Position numbers and translations under genes: made by a program. Below are positions 8,881 to 17,414 of a DNA stretch of 64,000 bases, one piece after another. This stretch comes from Paraburkholderia tagetis (GTDB lineage Bacteria; Pseudomonadota; Gammaproteobacteria; Burkholderiales; Burkholderiaceae). The DNA is taken from the NCBI RefSeq assembly GCF_022213065.1, contig NZ_JAKLJA010000005.1, positions 186,001 through 250,000 on the forward strand, given 5' to 3'. The first letter of the stretch is position 1; every line of letters starts with the position of its first letter. The notes beneath the pieces were generated by a model. It was not told where the DNA came from. It made no database searches and was given only the letters and a program-made list of their open reading frames with translations.

Positions 8881-9891
8881 ATGAACCCCAGCGCCGTCAC
8901 CTCCGACCCGCGCGAGCGCCGCTCCGGCATCGCGTCGCTCAAGCACGGCTGGCAAGCCGCGCGCAAGTTCAACACGGTCGCGATTCTCGTCGTGCTGATC
9001 GTGGCCGCCTCGTTCATCTCGGACGACTTCTTCTCTGTCGCGAACCTCTCGAACATCTCGCGCCAGGTGGCGGGCGTCGGCATCATGTCGGTCGGCATGC
9101 TGCTGGTCGTGCTCACGGGCGGCATCGATCTTTCGGTGGGCTCGGTCGCGGCGCTCGGCAGCGTGCTTTCGGCGCTGCTCATTCCCGAGCATGGCCTCGC
9201 GTTCGCACTGGCTGCCACGCTCGTGACCGGCGGCCTGTGCGGGCTCGTCTCGGGCGTGCTCGTGGCGTTCTGCCGCCTCACGCCGTTCGTCGTCACGCTC
9301 GCGATGATGACGGTTGCACGCGGCATTGCGATGATCGTCTCGAACGGCTCGCCCGTTCTCGTCGACGATGCCGGCCAGGCGCTGCTCGATTTCGGCCGTC
9401 ACAGCTACCTGGGCATTCCGGGGCCGACGCTCGTGATGCTGATCGTGTTCGTGCTGGGCGGCATCGCGCTCGGGCGCATGCGCGCCGGACGCGTGGTGCG
9501 CGCGATCGGCTCGAACGAGGAGGCGGTGCGGCTTTCCGGCGTGCCGGTGGCGCGCCACGTGCTCGGCACCTACGTGTGTTCGGGCGTGCTGGCGGCCATG
9601 GCGGGCATCATCTCCACCTCGCGCGCGAGCGTGGGGGCGCCGACCGTGGGCGTGGGCGACGAACTCACCGTGATCGCGGCGGTGGTGATCGGGGGGGCGA
9701 GCCTTGCGGGCGGCAAGGGCGGTGTGCTCAATACGCTGATGGGCGTGCTGATTCTCGGCGTGATCGGCAACATCATGAATCTCGCGAGCGTGCCGGGCTA
9801 TCACCAGCAGGTTGTGATGGGCGCGATCATCGTCGCGGCGGTGCTCATGCAGCAGGGCCCGAACTTCTGGCGCCGCTGGCTCTTCCGCTAA
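8881..9891 (+). CDS. Sugar ABC importer, permease (RbsC type)
   Basis: 336-residue inner-membrane permease of the branched-chain/ribose ABC permease family, with many hydrophobic spans (for example FNTVAILVVLIVAASFI and VGIMSVGMLLVVLTGGIDLSVGS). The motif GGIDLSVGSVAALGSV and the EAA-like cytoplasmic loop (AIGSNEEAVRLSGV) are typical of RbsC. ATG 8881 has GGAG about ten bases upstream. An in-frame ATG at 8812 would add a 23-residue repeat-rich extension with no family counterpart, so I rejected it. It pairs with the ATPase at 7269-8819 and the binding protein at 6195-7172. Confidence 0.94.
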   Translation: MNPSAVTSDPRERRSGIASLKHGWQAARKFNTVAILVVLIVAASFISDDFFSVANLSNISRQVAGVGIMSVGMLLVVLTGGIDLSVGSVAALGSVLSALLIPEHGLAFALAATLVTGGLCGLVSGVLVAFCRLTPFVVTLAMMTVARGIAMIVSNGSPVLVDDAGQALLDFGRHSYLGIPGPTLVMLIVFVLGGIALGRMRAGRVVRAIGSNEEAVRLSGVPVARHVLGTYVCSGVLAAMAGIISTSRASVGAPTVGVGDELTVIAAVVIGGASLAGGKGGVLNTLMGVLILGVIGNIMNLASVPGYHQQVVMGAIIVAAVLMQQGPNFWRRWLFR

Positions 9892-9976
9892 ACTGCGTCG
9901 TAACCGCGTGACAGCCGCAGGGTGGCCGCCATGCGGCGATGGCGTTGCGCCAGCCCATCGACGAAGGAATTTTCGC

Positions 9977-10834
9977 GTGCCCGATTACAACATTCTCGAA
10001 GTGATTGACCGCGCCCGGCCGGACCTGCGCCGCGGCAGCCGGCAAGTCGCCGATTACATTCTCGCCAACGTTCACACGATCGCGGACCTGAGCCTTTCCG
10101 AGCTCGCGCGGCTTGCGCAGGTGAGCGAGCCCACGGTGCTGCGCTTTTGCGCCACCATCGGCTGCAGCGGCTTCAAGGAGTTCAAGATTCGCGTGGTGCA
10201 GAGCCTCGCGCTGGGGGCGCCCGCCACGCACTCGGTGCTCAAGGGCGCCGACACGCCCGAAACGGTGGCCACCAAGATCTTCGACTACACCATCACGAGC
10301 CTGGACTGGGCGCGCAAGAAGCTCGACTTCGAGGCGATCGGGCGCGCCGTGGATCTGCTCGCGGTGGCACAGCGCATCGAGTTCTTCGGCTTTGGCGCGT
10401 CAGGCATCGTGGCGCTCGACGCGCAGCAGAAGTTTCCGCTCTTTGGCGTGCCTTGCATCGCGCACCAGGATTCGCACCAGCAGTTCATCGCGGCCTCGAT
10501 GCTCAAGCCCGGCGACGCCGTGGTGGCGATCTCGAACACGGGCTCGACGCGCTCGCTCATCGAAGTGGCGCGCACGGCGAAGGAGCGTGGCGCGAGCGTG
10601 GTGGTGATCACCGGCTCGCACGGGCCGCTCACGCGCTACTGCGACGTGGCGGTGGTGGCGGAAACGCTGGAGAACACCGACGTCTATACGCCGACGACCT
10701 CGCGCCTCGCGGCGCTCGTGATCGTCGACATCCTGTCGACCAGTGTGGCATTGAAAAAGGGCGAGGCGCACGCGCTCGACGTCCAGGACATGAAACGCCA
10801 TCTCGCCGACATGCGCTCCTCGGGCGTGATCTGA
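9977..10834 (+). CDS. RpiR/MurR-family transcriptional regulator with SIS domain
   Basis: 285-residue regulator: an N-terminal HTH_6 domain (about residues 1-77, with DLSLSELARLAQVSEPTVLRFCATIG) and a C-terminal SIS sugar-phosphate-binding domain (about 125-260, with FFGFGASGIVALDAQQKF and AISNTGSTRSLIEVA). I chose GTG 9977, preceded by AAGGAA at 9963-9968 with good spacing, over an in-frame start at 9908 that lacks family sequence. It is the last gene of the rightward sugar operon. By analogy it would sense a phosphorylated intermediate and control both operons through the inverted repeat at 4535-4566. Confidence 0.92.
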   Translation: MPDYNILEVIDRARPDLRRGSRQVADYILANVHTIADLSLSELARLAQVSEPTVLRFCATIGCSGFKEFKIRVVQSLALGAPATHSVLKGADTPETVATKIFDYTITSLDWARKKLDFEAIGRAVDLLAVAQRIEFFGFGASGIVALDAQQKFPLFGVPCIAHQDSHQQFIAASMLKPGDAVVAISNTGSTRSLIEVARTAKERGASVVVITGSHGPLTRYCDVAVVAETLENTDVYTPTTSRLAALVIVDILSTSVALKKGEAHALDVQDMKRHLADMRSSGVI

Positions 10835-10956
10835 ACGCTCGCGCGCGGTCCGGAAACACAATCATCCCTCATGCGGGGCGTGCAAATGAGATAAAATTGC
10901 ATATCCGCGCGGAACTTATCCCCAGCGAGCCTGCTTCGCTCCGTTTGACGCTCCGC

Positions 10957-11430
10957 TCACGGCTCCAGCGGCATCGCGCTCGTTCCCTTGAGTTCATCGA
11001 GGCAAACGATCGAATGCACGCTGCTCACGCCGGGCGCGCGCATGAGGGTATCGAGCAGGAATTCGGACAGCGCCTTGAGATCGCGCGCCACCACCTTCAG
11101 AACGTAGTCGATATCGCCGGTCACGGAGTAGCACTCCTGCACCTGCGGCAGCTTCGCGACGAGCTCCTTGAACTTGACGAGCTCGCGCATATGCCCGCGC
11201 TCCATCGTTACCTGAATGAACGCGACCACGCCGAAGCCGAGCGCCTGGGCGTCGAGCCGCGTCTCATAGCGCTTGATGACGCCCAGTTCCTCGAGCCGGC
11301 GATGGCGCCTCAGTGTTTGCGCCGGCGAGAGCTTGACGGCGGCGGCCAGTTCGATATTCGAGGCGCGTCCGTGCTCCTGAAGCGCGGCGAGGAGCCGCAT
11401 GTCGATGGGGTCTAGGGCGAAGTTTTGCAC
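10957..11430 (-). CDS. Lrp/AsnC-family transcriptional regulator
   Basis: 157-residue regulator with an N-terminal winged HTH (LDPIDMRLLAALQEHGRASN, then LSPAQTLRRHRRLEELGVI) and a C-terminal RAM/AsnC ligand domain (VTGDIDYVLKVVARDLKAL). I chose GTG 11430 because it gives the usual family length and starts right before the HTH; a TTG at 11475 would add 15 residues. It is divergent from the amino-acid permease at 11685, 250 bases away, so it probably regulates that permease and tyrB in response to an amino acid. The regulatory link is inference. Confidence 0.9.
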   Translation of the reverse strand: MQNFALDPIDMRLLAALQEHGRASNIELAAAVKLSPAQTLRRHRRLEELGVIKRYETRLDAQALGFGVVAFIQVTMERGHMRELVKFKELVAKLPQVQECYSVTGDIDYVLKVVARDLKALSEFLLDTLMRAPGVSSVHSIVCLDELKGTSAMPLEP

Positions 11431-11684
11431 TTTTCTTGCCTTGGAAGTAGCCAATGCGAAATGAAATTGTACCAATCAGGGTTTGCCTGCGTATCAGATG
11501 AAATCATATTTTTCGGCTCCGCCTATACACTGGGCACACCTGACAGGGCTGTCGGCCAACACTGGCGGCCCTGAGAGCGCGCCAGCGCAGAAGGTTGCGC
11601 GCGCAATTTTATTTCGCGTGGCTGCGAAGGGATCCCACCCGGATTCACAGCAGACGCATCGATAAAGAAGAGACAGGAAGAGAC

Positions 11685-13112
11685 ATGGTTTCAAACGAAT
11701 CACGTGGTGGCAGTACTCAACCCGGAGCGCAAAACGGCGACCAGAACGGTCACCTGAAGCGCGGCCTCAAGAATCGTCATATCCAGCTGATCGCGCTGGG
11801 CGGGGCGATCGGCACCGGACTGTTCCTCGGCATTGCGCAGACGATTCAGACCGCCGGGCCCTCGGTGCTGCTCGGTTACGCCATTGCCGGCGTCGTCGCG
11901 TTCTTCATCATGCGGCAACTGGGCGAGATGGTCGTCGACGAGCCGGTTGCCGGATCGTTCAGCTATTTCGCGGACAAATACTTCGGCCCGTTCGCGGGCT
12001 TCCTTTCGGGCTGGAACTACTGGGTGCTCTATGTGCTGGTGAGCATGGCCGAGCTTTCGGCCGTCGGCATCTACATGCATTACTGGTGGCCGACCCTGCC
12101 TACCTGGGTTTCGGCGCTCGTCTTCTTCGTCGTGATCAACGGCGTCAACCTTGCGAGCGTCAAGTCATACGGCGAGCTTGAATTCTGGTTCGCGATCATC
12201 AAGGTGCTGGCGATCGTCGGCATGATCGCGTTCGGCGGCTGGCTGCTGCTCTCGGGCTCGGCGGGGCCGGAAGCGGGCGTCTCGAACCTCTGGCGCCACG
12301 GCGGCTTCTTCCCGCACGGCATGTCGGGTCTCGTGATGTCGATGGCCGTCGTCATGTTCTCGTTCGGCGGTCTCGAGCTCGTCGGCATTACCGCGGCCGA
12401 AGCCGACGATCCTTCGCACACGATCCCGCGCGCGACCAATCAGGTGATCTATCGCATCCTGATTTTCTACGTGGGCGCACTGGGCGTGCTGCTTTCGCTC
12501 TATCCGTGGGAAAAGGTCGTGTCGGGCGGCAGCCCCTTCGTGCTGATCTTCCACGCGATGAACAGCAATCTGGTGGCGAACGTGCTCAACGTCGTGGTGC
12601 TCACGGCGGCGCTCTCGGTCTATAACAGCGGTGTCTATTGCAACAGCCGCATGCTCTACGGCCTCGCGCAACAGGGCAATGCGCCCAAGGCGCTGCTCAA
12701 GGTGAACCGGCGCGGCATTCCGCTGGCGGCACTCGCCGTGACGGCGGTGGCGACGGCGGCCTGCGTGGTCATCAACTACTTCATGCCGGGCAGGGCGTTC
12801 GAGCTGCTGATGGGGCTCGTGGTGTCCGCGCTCATCATCAACTGGGCGATGATCAGCCTGATTCACCTGAAGTTCCGCCGCGAGAAGGCACGTGCGGGCC
12901 AGACGACGCGCTTCCAGAGCCTCGGCTATCCGCTCACGAATTACCTGTGCCTGGTGTTCCTCGCGGGCATTCTCGTTGTAATGTATCTGATTCCGGATCT
13001 GCGGATTTCCGTCTACCTGATTCCGGTATGGCTCGTGGTGCTCGCCGCCGCGTATCGCTTCTGGCGTCGCGGGGCAGTGCCGGCGCTGCAGGGCAGCGTC
13101 CAGACCCGCTGA
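11685..13112 (+). CDS. Amino-acid permease (APC superfamily)
   Basis: 475-residue inner-membrane amino-acid transporter with about 12 hydrophobic spans. The first span region contains IQLIALGGAIGTGLFLG, the consensus start of the AAT/APC permease family, and GLELVGITAAEADDPSHTIPRATNQV is the matching conserved loop. The start ATG 11685 follows a purine-rich site (AGGAAGAG); an in-frame ATG at 11595 lacks family sequence. The next gene is an aromatic aminotransferase, so uptake of aromatic or other neutral amino acids is plausible. Specificity cannot be assigned more precisely. Confidence 0.92.
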   Translation: MVSNESRGGSTQPGAQNGDQNGHLKRGLKNRHIQLIALGGAIGTGLFLGIAQTIQTAGPSVLLGYAIAGVVAFFIMRQLGEMVVDEPVAGSFSYFADKYFGPFAGFLSGWNYWVLYVLVSMAELSAVGIYMHYWWPTLPTWVSALVFFVVINGVNLASVKSYGELEFWFAIIKVLAIVGMIAFGGWLLLSGSAGPEAGVSNLWRHGGFFPHGMSGLVMSMAVVMFSFGGLELVGITAAEADDPSHTIPRATNQVIYRILIFYVGALGVLLSLYPWEKVVSGGSPFVLIFHAMNSNLVANVLNVVVLTAALSVYNSGVYCNSRMLYGLAQQGNAPKALLKVNRRGIPLAALAVTAVATAACVVINYFMPGRAFELLMGLVVSALIINWAMISLIHLKFRREKARAGQTTRFQSLGYPLTNYLCLVFLAGILVVMYLIPDLRISVYLIPVWLVVLAAAYRFWRRGAVPALQGSVQTR

Positions 13113-13116
13113 ACCT

Positions 13117-13140
13117 GGCGGCGCGTTCGGTCGCGCCGCC
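13117..13140 (+). other. GC-rich hairpin after the permease gene
   Basis: Stem GGCGGCGCG (13117-13125) pairs with CGCGCCGCC (13132-13140) around TTCGGT, starting four bases after the permease stop codon. There is no U-run directly after it. It may be a 3'-end stabiliser or weak terminator before tyrB. Confidence 0.45.
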
Positions 13141-13234
13141 TCGCTCAGCGCTTCGGCCAGCCGTTTTTAGCCAGGCGCTTTGGCCAGCAATTTGTAATCG
13201 CCTATAACCAGCAAGCAACCGTCAAGCAAACGCC

Positions 13235-14431
13235 ATGTTCGAACATATCGATGCCTATCCCGGCGACCCGATCCTCTCGCTCAACGAGAACTTCCAGAAA
13301 GATCCGCGGCAGAACAAGGTCAATCTGAGCATTGGCATCTATTTCGACGACGACGGCCGTCTGCCGGTGATGGAGGCCGTCCACGAGGCCGAGGCGGCGA
13401 TTCTGGCCGAACCCGGCCCGAAGCCGTATCTGCCGATGGCCGGTTTCGCCCAGTACCGTGACGCCGTGCAGGCGCTCGTGTTCGGTGCGCAGTGTCCGTC
13501 GCGCGCGGCGAACCGCATCGCCACGGTGCAGACGCTCGGCGGCTCGGGCGCGCTCAAGGTGGGCGCCGATTTCATCAAGCGCTATTTCCCGCAAAGCCAG
13601 GTGTGGGTGAGCGATCCGACGTGGGAAAACCATCGCTTTATCTTCGAGCGCGCGGGCTTTGTGGTGAACACCTACCCGTACTATGACGAGGCCACCGGCG
13701 GCCTGAAGTTCGAGGCGATGCTCTCGGCCATCGATGCGCTGCCGGCAAAGAGCGTCGTGCTCCTGCATGCGTGCTGCCATAACCCGACCGGCGTGGATCT
13801 GGACGAGTCACAGTGGGCGCAGTTGATCGACGTGCTGGAAAAGCGCGATCTGCTGCCGTTCGTCGACATGGCGTACCAAGGCTTCGGCGCGGGTCTCGAC
13901 GCCGACGCGTTCGCGGTGCGCGAGCTCGGCCGACGCGGCGTGCCGGCGCTGGTGGCGAACTCGTTCTCGAAGAACTTCTCGCTGTACGGCGAGCGCTGCG
14001 GCGGTCTGCACGTGATCTGCGAAGACGCGGCGGCGACCGATCGCGTGCTCGGGCAACTGACGGGCTCGGTGCGCTCGAACTACAGCAATCCGCCGACGCA
14101 CGGCGCGAAGATCGTCACGCGCGTGCTCACGAACCCCGAGCTCAAGCAATCGTGGGAGACGGAGCTGGCGGCGATGTGCGAGCGCATCGCGCGCATGCGT
14201 CAGGCGATTCACGATGGGCTGAGCGCGCACGTGAGCGGCGAGGCCCTTTCGCGCTACGTGAAGCAGCGCGGCATGTTCACGTACACGGGCTTGAGCGCCG
14301 ACCAGGTCGAGCGCCTGAAGGAAGAGTTCGGGGTGTACATCCTGCGCTCGGGCCGCATGTGCGTCGCGGGGCTCAACGAGAAGAACGTGAGCATCGTGGT
14401 CGATGCGGTGAGCAAGGTGTTGCAGGCATAA
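13235..14431 (+). CDS. tyrB: Aromatic-amino-acid aminotransferase
   Basis: 398-residue PLP enzyme of the class I aspartate/aromatic aminotransferase family, usual length. It transfers the amino group between aromatic amino acids (and aspartate) and 2-oxoglutarate. Visible are the N-terminal YPGDPILSLNENFQKDP, HACCHNPTGVD (Asn that contacts the cofactor), DMAYQGFG, and the PLP lysine Lys246 in NSFSKNFSLYGERCGG. The C-terminal GMFTYTGLS and RSGRMCVAG (substrate-carboxylate Arg) agree. It lies 122 bases after an amino-acid permease gene and near an Lrp regulator, consistent with amino-acid catabolism or interconversion. Confidence 0.93.
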   Translation: MFEHIDAYPGDPILSLNENFQKDPRQNKVNLSIGIYFDDDGRLPVMEAVHEAEAAILAEPGPKPYLPMAGFAQYRDAVQALVFGAQCPSRAANRIATVQTLGGSGALKVGADFIKRYFPQSQVWVSDPTWENHRFIFERAGFVVNTYPYYDEATGGLKFEAMLSAIDALPAKSVVLLHACCHNPTGVDLDESQWAQLIDVLEKRDLLPFVDMAYQGFGAGLDADAFAVRELGRRGVPALVANSFSKNFSLYGERCGGLHVICEDAAATDRVLGQLTGSVRSNYSNPPTHGAKIVTRVLTNPELKQSWETELAAMCERIARMRQAIHDGLSAHVSGEALSRYVKQRGMFTYTGLSADQVERLKEEFGVYILRSGRMCVAGLNEKNVSIVVDAVSKVLQA

Positions 14432-14450
14432 CCGGCGTTTCTCGTATCAA

Positions 14451-14480
14451 GCCGGCACCGGATTGCCGTCCGGTGCCGGC
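14451..14480 (+). terminator. Long GC-rich hairpin after tyrB
   Basis: A perfect 12-base stem, GCCGGCACCGGA (14451-14462) with TCCGGTGCCGGC (14469-14480) and loop TTGCCG, starts 19 bases after the tyrB stop. There is no U-tract, so termination may be factor-assisted, or the hairpin may only stabilise the 3' end. Confidence 0.6.
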
Positions 14481-14550
14481 CTGAGTGCCGACTTTGGGTT
14501 TCAGGCCTCGGTCCCGGGCTTTGGTCCCGGCTTCGGCGCCTTCAGGCGCC

Positions 14551-14775
14551 TCAAAATCTCATCCCCGTTCCCACCCCGCACCCACCCCCGACGCCACCGC
14601 TGCCGCCTCCCGCGGCGCAGAATACGCCGCAGCCGGAAAGGCTGGCGGCCAGTAGCACCAAAGCGGCGCCAAGGCGCAGCCGTCCCACCACGCGGTTCCC
14701 GCGCGATAGATTCCGAGGCGCACCGGCGCGAACGCCAGAGGTCGGCGAAGCACTGGAAATCGAAGCATGTTTCAT
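14551..14775 (-). CDS. Small glycine-rich lipoprotein, hypothetical
   Basis: Predicted exported lipoprotein of at most 74 residues. Near the middle is RLRLGAALVLLAASLSGC, a basic start, hydrophobic core and lipobox (LSGC), followed by a short mature part of Gly, Cys and Ala ending GMRF. The mature segment has three cysteines including the lipid-anchor one. ATG 14775 is the only upstream ATG that fits; GTG codons just before RLRLG would give a more typical signal peptide, so the start is uncertain. A GGCGCC-TTCA-GGCGCC hairpin (14535-14550) abuts its stop. It is convergent with tyrB. Function unknown. Confidence 0.6.
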   Translation of the reverse strand: MKHASISSASPTSGVRAGAPRNLSRGNRVVGRLRLGAALVLLAASLSGCGVFCAAGGGSGGVGGGCGVGTGMRF

Positions 14776-15023
14776 CGTGATTTGAACCCGAATTGAGCCT
14801 GAACGCGGAGTTGAGCCGCCGGATCGCCGCTCGATAATCGCGGCCGCAGCGGAGTCGGATCGACGATAAACTACCCGCCGCGTGCGCTCCAATCAGACGA
14901 ATCCGGCTTTACGTTGCCTGCTTTCATATGCGCATCGCATTAAATCCTCCGCCTGTCAATCTGTAGGAATCCGACGTCGGCCACGACAGACGAGCCGGGT
15001 CTTCCAGGTGTTACCCTGATAGA

Positions 15024-15452
15024 ATGCAAGCGCCGCAACGTAGTGGATTGCCGATGAAATTGCTTGATGCCCTCGTCGAACAACGGATTGCCGCCGCAGC
15101 CGCGCGCGGTGAGTTCGACGATTTGCCGGGTGCCGGAGCGCCGCAGGTGCTCGACGACGACCCCTTCGTGCCCGAAGAAGTCCGCGTGGCGAACCGCATT
15201 CTGAAAAATGCGGGCTTTGTGCCGCCTGCGGTCGAACAGCTTCGTGCGCTGCGCGATCTCGAGGATGAACTTGCCAAGGTGAGCGACAAGGCCGAGCAGT
15301 GCCGGCTGCGTGCCCGCATGCTGGCACTCGACATGGCGCTCGAGTCGCTGCGCGGCGGTCCGCTGGTGGTGCCGCATGAATATCGACGCCGCATCGCCGA
15401 GCGCTTGACCGAACGTGCGACGTTGCAGGACGTCGCGGCGGGGGCCGCGTGA
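15024..15452 (+). CDS. DUF1992 (DnaJ-homologue subfamily C28-like) protein
   Basis: 142-residue cytoplasmic protein matching the DUF1992 pattern: LLDALVEQRIAAAAARGEFDDLPGAGAP is the hallmark opening (split here as LLDALVEQRIAAAA and GEFDDLPGAGAP), then DPFVPEEVRVANRILKNAG. The family is related to a conserved segment of the eukaryotic DNAJC28 protein, and its bacterial role is unclear. ATG 15024 and ATG 15054 are both possible; the second begins directly with the domain. Its end overlaps the tadA start by four bases (GTGA), so the two are probably translated together. Confidence 0.85.
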   Translation: MQAPQRSGLPMKLLDALVEQRIAAAAARGEFDDLPGAGAPQVLDDDPFVPEEVRVANRILKNAGFVPPAVEQLRALRDLEDELAKVSDKAEQCRLRARMLALDMALESLRGGPLVVPHEYRRRIAERLTERATLQDVAAGAA

Positions 15453-16135
15453 GCGTGCCGGCCGCCACGCCGCCAGGCGAGGCTGAACAGCACGACGCGG
15501 AGCGCCACGAGCCATTGCGGGGCGATGCCGCGCCGCAAACCGAACCTGTTGAACCTGCGAAGGCCGCCGAACCGCAAGTGGAGCCCACTGAACCGCAGGT
15601 TGATCCCATCGCCGAGCGGGACCGCCATTTCATGCGTCTCGCGCTAGAGGCTGCCGAAACGGCGCGCGCGGCCGGCGAAGTGCCCGTTGGCGCCGTGCTG
15701 GTGCTAGGGGACGAGGTGGTCGCGACGGGCTTCAATCATCCAATTGGGACACACGATCCCTCGGCGCATGCCGAAATGGCTGCGCTGCGCGCCGCGGGCA
15801 CGGCGCTGAGCAACTACCGTCTGCCCGGCTGCGAACTCTATGTGACCCTGGAGCCGTGCCTCATGTGCGCCGGCGCGATCATGCACGCACGCATCGCGCG
15901 CGTGGTGTACGGTGCGCGCGATCCGAAGACCGGAGCTTGCGGCAGCGTCGTCGACGCATTTTCGAATGACCAACTCAATCACCATACGAGCGTGGCGGGC
16001 GGCGTGCTCGAGACCGAGTGCGGCGACGCGCTGCGCTCGTTCTTTGCGGAGCGCCGCCGCGCGAGCCGCGAAGTGCGCCGTGAAGCCCGCAGCGCCGCCG
16101 GGTCGGAGCCGGGCGTTGCCGATAACGGCCGATAG
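15449..16135 (+). CDS. tadA: tRNA-specific adenosine deaminase
   Basis: 228-residue zinc deaminase that converts adenosine-34 to inosine in the tRNA-Arg anticodon. The zinc site is HAE (residues 107-109) and PCLMC (Cys137 and Cys140), followed by AGAIMHARIARVVYGARDPK. The core begins near Met62 (MRLALEAAE). The preceding 55-60 residues are an acidic, proline-rich extension with repeated EPVEP/EPQVEP motifs not found in short TadA proteins. GTG 15449 overlaps the upstream stop as GTGA. A later start would remove the extension; the coupling overlap favours the long form. Confidence 0.93.
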   Translation: MSVPAATPPGEAEQHDAERHEPLRGDAAPQTEPVEPAKAAEPQVEPTEPQVDPIAERDRHFMRLALEAAETARAAGEVPVGAVLVLGDEVVATGFNHPIGTHDPSAHAEMAALRAAGTALSNYRLPGCELYVTLEPCLMCAGAIMHARIARVVYGARDPKTGACGSVVDAFSNDQLNHHTSVAGGVLETECGDALRSFFAERRRASREVRREARSAAGSEPGVADNGR

Positions 16136-16228
16136 CGATCGATAACATCGGATAATAGCCACTGGCGGCCGCGCGTCCGCGCCGTGGCAGGCGCATGGCG
16201 CGGTTGCCGATCACCTAACCCGTTGACC

Positions 16229-17155
16229 ATGACCATGCATCGCACCATCGAACTGATTGCACCGTCGGGCTATCCGCATGACCCGGAAGCGGTGCAACGC
16301 GGCATTACGCGTCTTCGCGCCGAGGGCCACCGCGTAGAGGGGATCGTGGCGACCGAGCGGCGCTTCCAGCGCTTTGCCGGCACCGACGGCCAGCGCGCCG
16401 CCGAGCTGAACCGTCTCGCCGACCCGGGGCGCGGCTTGCCCGATATCGCGCTTGCCGTGCGCGGCGGCTACGGCGCCGTGCGGATCCTGCACGGTCTCGA
16501 CTACGACGGCTTGCAAAAACGTCTCTCCGGGCAGCCGATCGCATTCGTCGGACATAGCGACTTCACCGCGGTCCAGCTTGCGCTCTATGCGCGCGCGGGC
16601 CTTACGACGTTCGGCGGCCCGATGCTGGTGAGCGATTTCGGCGCGCCGGAGTTGAGCAGCTTCACGATGCATCACTTCTGGAACGCACTCACGAAACCCG
16701 AATTCACGCTCAAGGTGAAGGCGCCGCAGGCGCAGCACGCCAACGTATCGGGCATGTTGTGGGGCGGCAATCTTGCCACCCTCACTTCGCTCGTCGGCAC
16801 GCCCTATATGCCGCCAGTGGAGGGCGGGATCCTGTTTGTCGAGGACATCAACGAGCAGCCGTTCCGGGTCGAGCGAATGCTTTATCAGCTCCATCTCTCG
16901 GGGATTCTCGCGCGCCAGCAGGCGCTGGTGCTTGGCGATTTTTCCGGCGGCAAAACGTTCGATTACGACAACGGTTTTGACCTGCACGCGGTGGTCGAGC
17001 AAGTGCGTTCGGTGGTGGGGATTCCCGTCATCACGGGCCTGCCGTTCGGCCACATCGAGAATATGGTCACGTTGCCATTCGGCGCACAGGCTCATCTGAA
17101 TGCCGATGCCCATGGATTCGAGCTCACGATGAGCAACTATCCGTACCTCGCCTGA
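16229..17155 (+). CDS. ldcA: LD-carboxypeptidase (muramoyltetrapeptide carboxypeptidase)
   Basis: 308-residue serine peptidase of the S66 family that removes the terminal D-Ala from muropeptide tetrapeptides during cell-wall recycling. The catalytic Ser110 is in VGHSDFTAV, Glu205 in ILFVEDINEQPFRVERML and His274 in LPFGHIEN, the family Ser-Glu-His order. ALAVRGGYGAVRIL (about 75-88) is the expected preceding motif. No signal peptide is present, so it is cytoplasmic. ATG 16229 (or 16235) starts right at the domain; an in-frame ATG at 16184 gives an extension without family features. A strong terminator follows at 17177. Confidence 0.92.
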   Translation: MTMHRTIELIAPSGYPHDPEAVQRGITRLRAEGHRVEGIVATERRFQRFAGTDGQRAAELNRLADPGRGLPDIALAVRGGYGAVRILHGLDYDGLQKRLSGQPIAFVGHSDFTAVQLALYARAGLTTFGGPMLVSDFGAPELSSFTMHHFWNALTKPEFTLKVKAPQAQHANVSGMLWGGNLATLTSLVGTPYMPPVEGGILFVEDINEQPFRVERMLYQLHLSGILARQQALVLGDFSGGKTFDYDNGFDLHAVVEQVRSVVGIPVITGLPFGHIENMVTLPFGAQAHLNADAHGFELTMSNYPYLA

Positions 17156-17176
17156 CCGGACGATTTCAGGCAGGAC

Positions 17177-17198
17177 AAGCGCTCTCGAGCGCTTTTTT
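17177..17198 (+). terminator. Intrinsic terminator after ldcA
   Basis: Stem AAGCGCT (17177-17183) with AGCGCTT (17188-17194), a CTCG loop, and a run of T residues to 17198. It lies 22 bases after the ldcA stop. A classical rho-independent terminator. Confidence 0.85.
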
Positions 17199-17273
17199 CC
17201 GGTGTCAAACATGCAACTAACAGCTTGTCCAATGAAAATTAGCCGAATGCTCTGGAGACCGTACCGCATTTAA

Positions 17274-17284
17274 ATTGTTGACAA
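17274..17284. promoter_or_regulatory. Upstream copy of the ATTGTTGACAA motif
   Basis: ATTGTTGACAA at 17274-17284 repeats eleven bases of the palindrome found 141 bases downstream at 17415. Both lie upstream of the GntR gene. Paired sites at this distance would suit autoregulation by a dimeric regulator, by inference. Confidence 0.4.
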
Positions 17285-17414
17285 AAAATGAGCCGTTATG
17301 AGCCGCCGTATCACCAGAATAGGGCTCAGTGCCCCGTAATGGCGCGGGTTTCATGGAGCGCAGGCATACAAACGTTGAGCCAGCCTGGGTATCTTCCCCA
17401 GGTTAGCCGATAAA

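Noticed and set aside
11431..11475. TTG start at 11475 for the Lrp regulator
   Set aside because: It adds 15 residues ahead of the helix-turn-helix with no family match; the GTG at 11430 gives the normal length. Not fully excluded.
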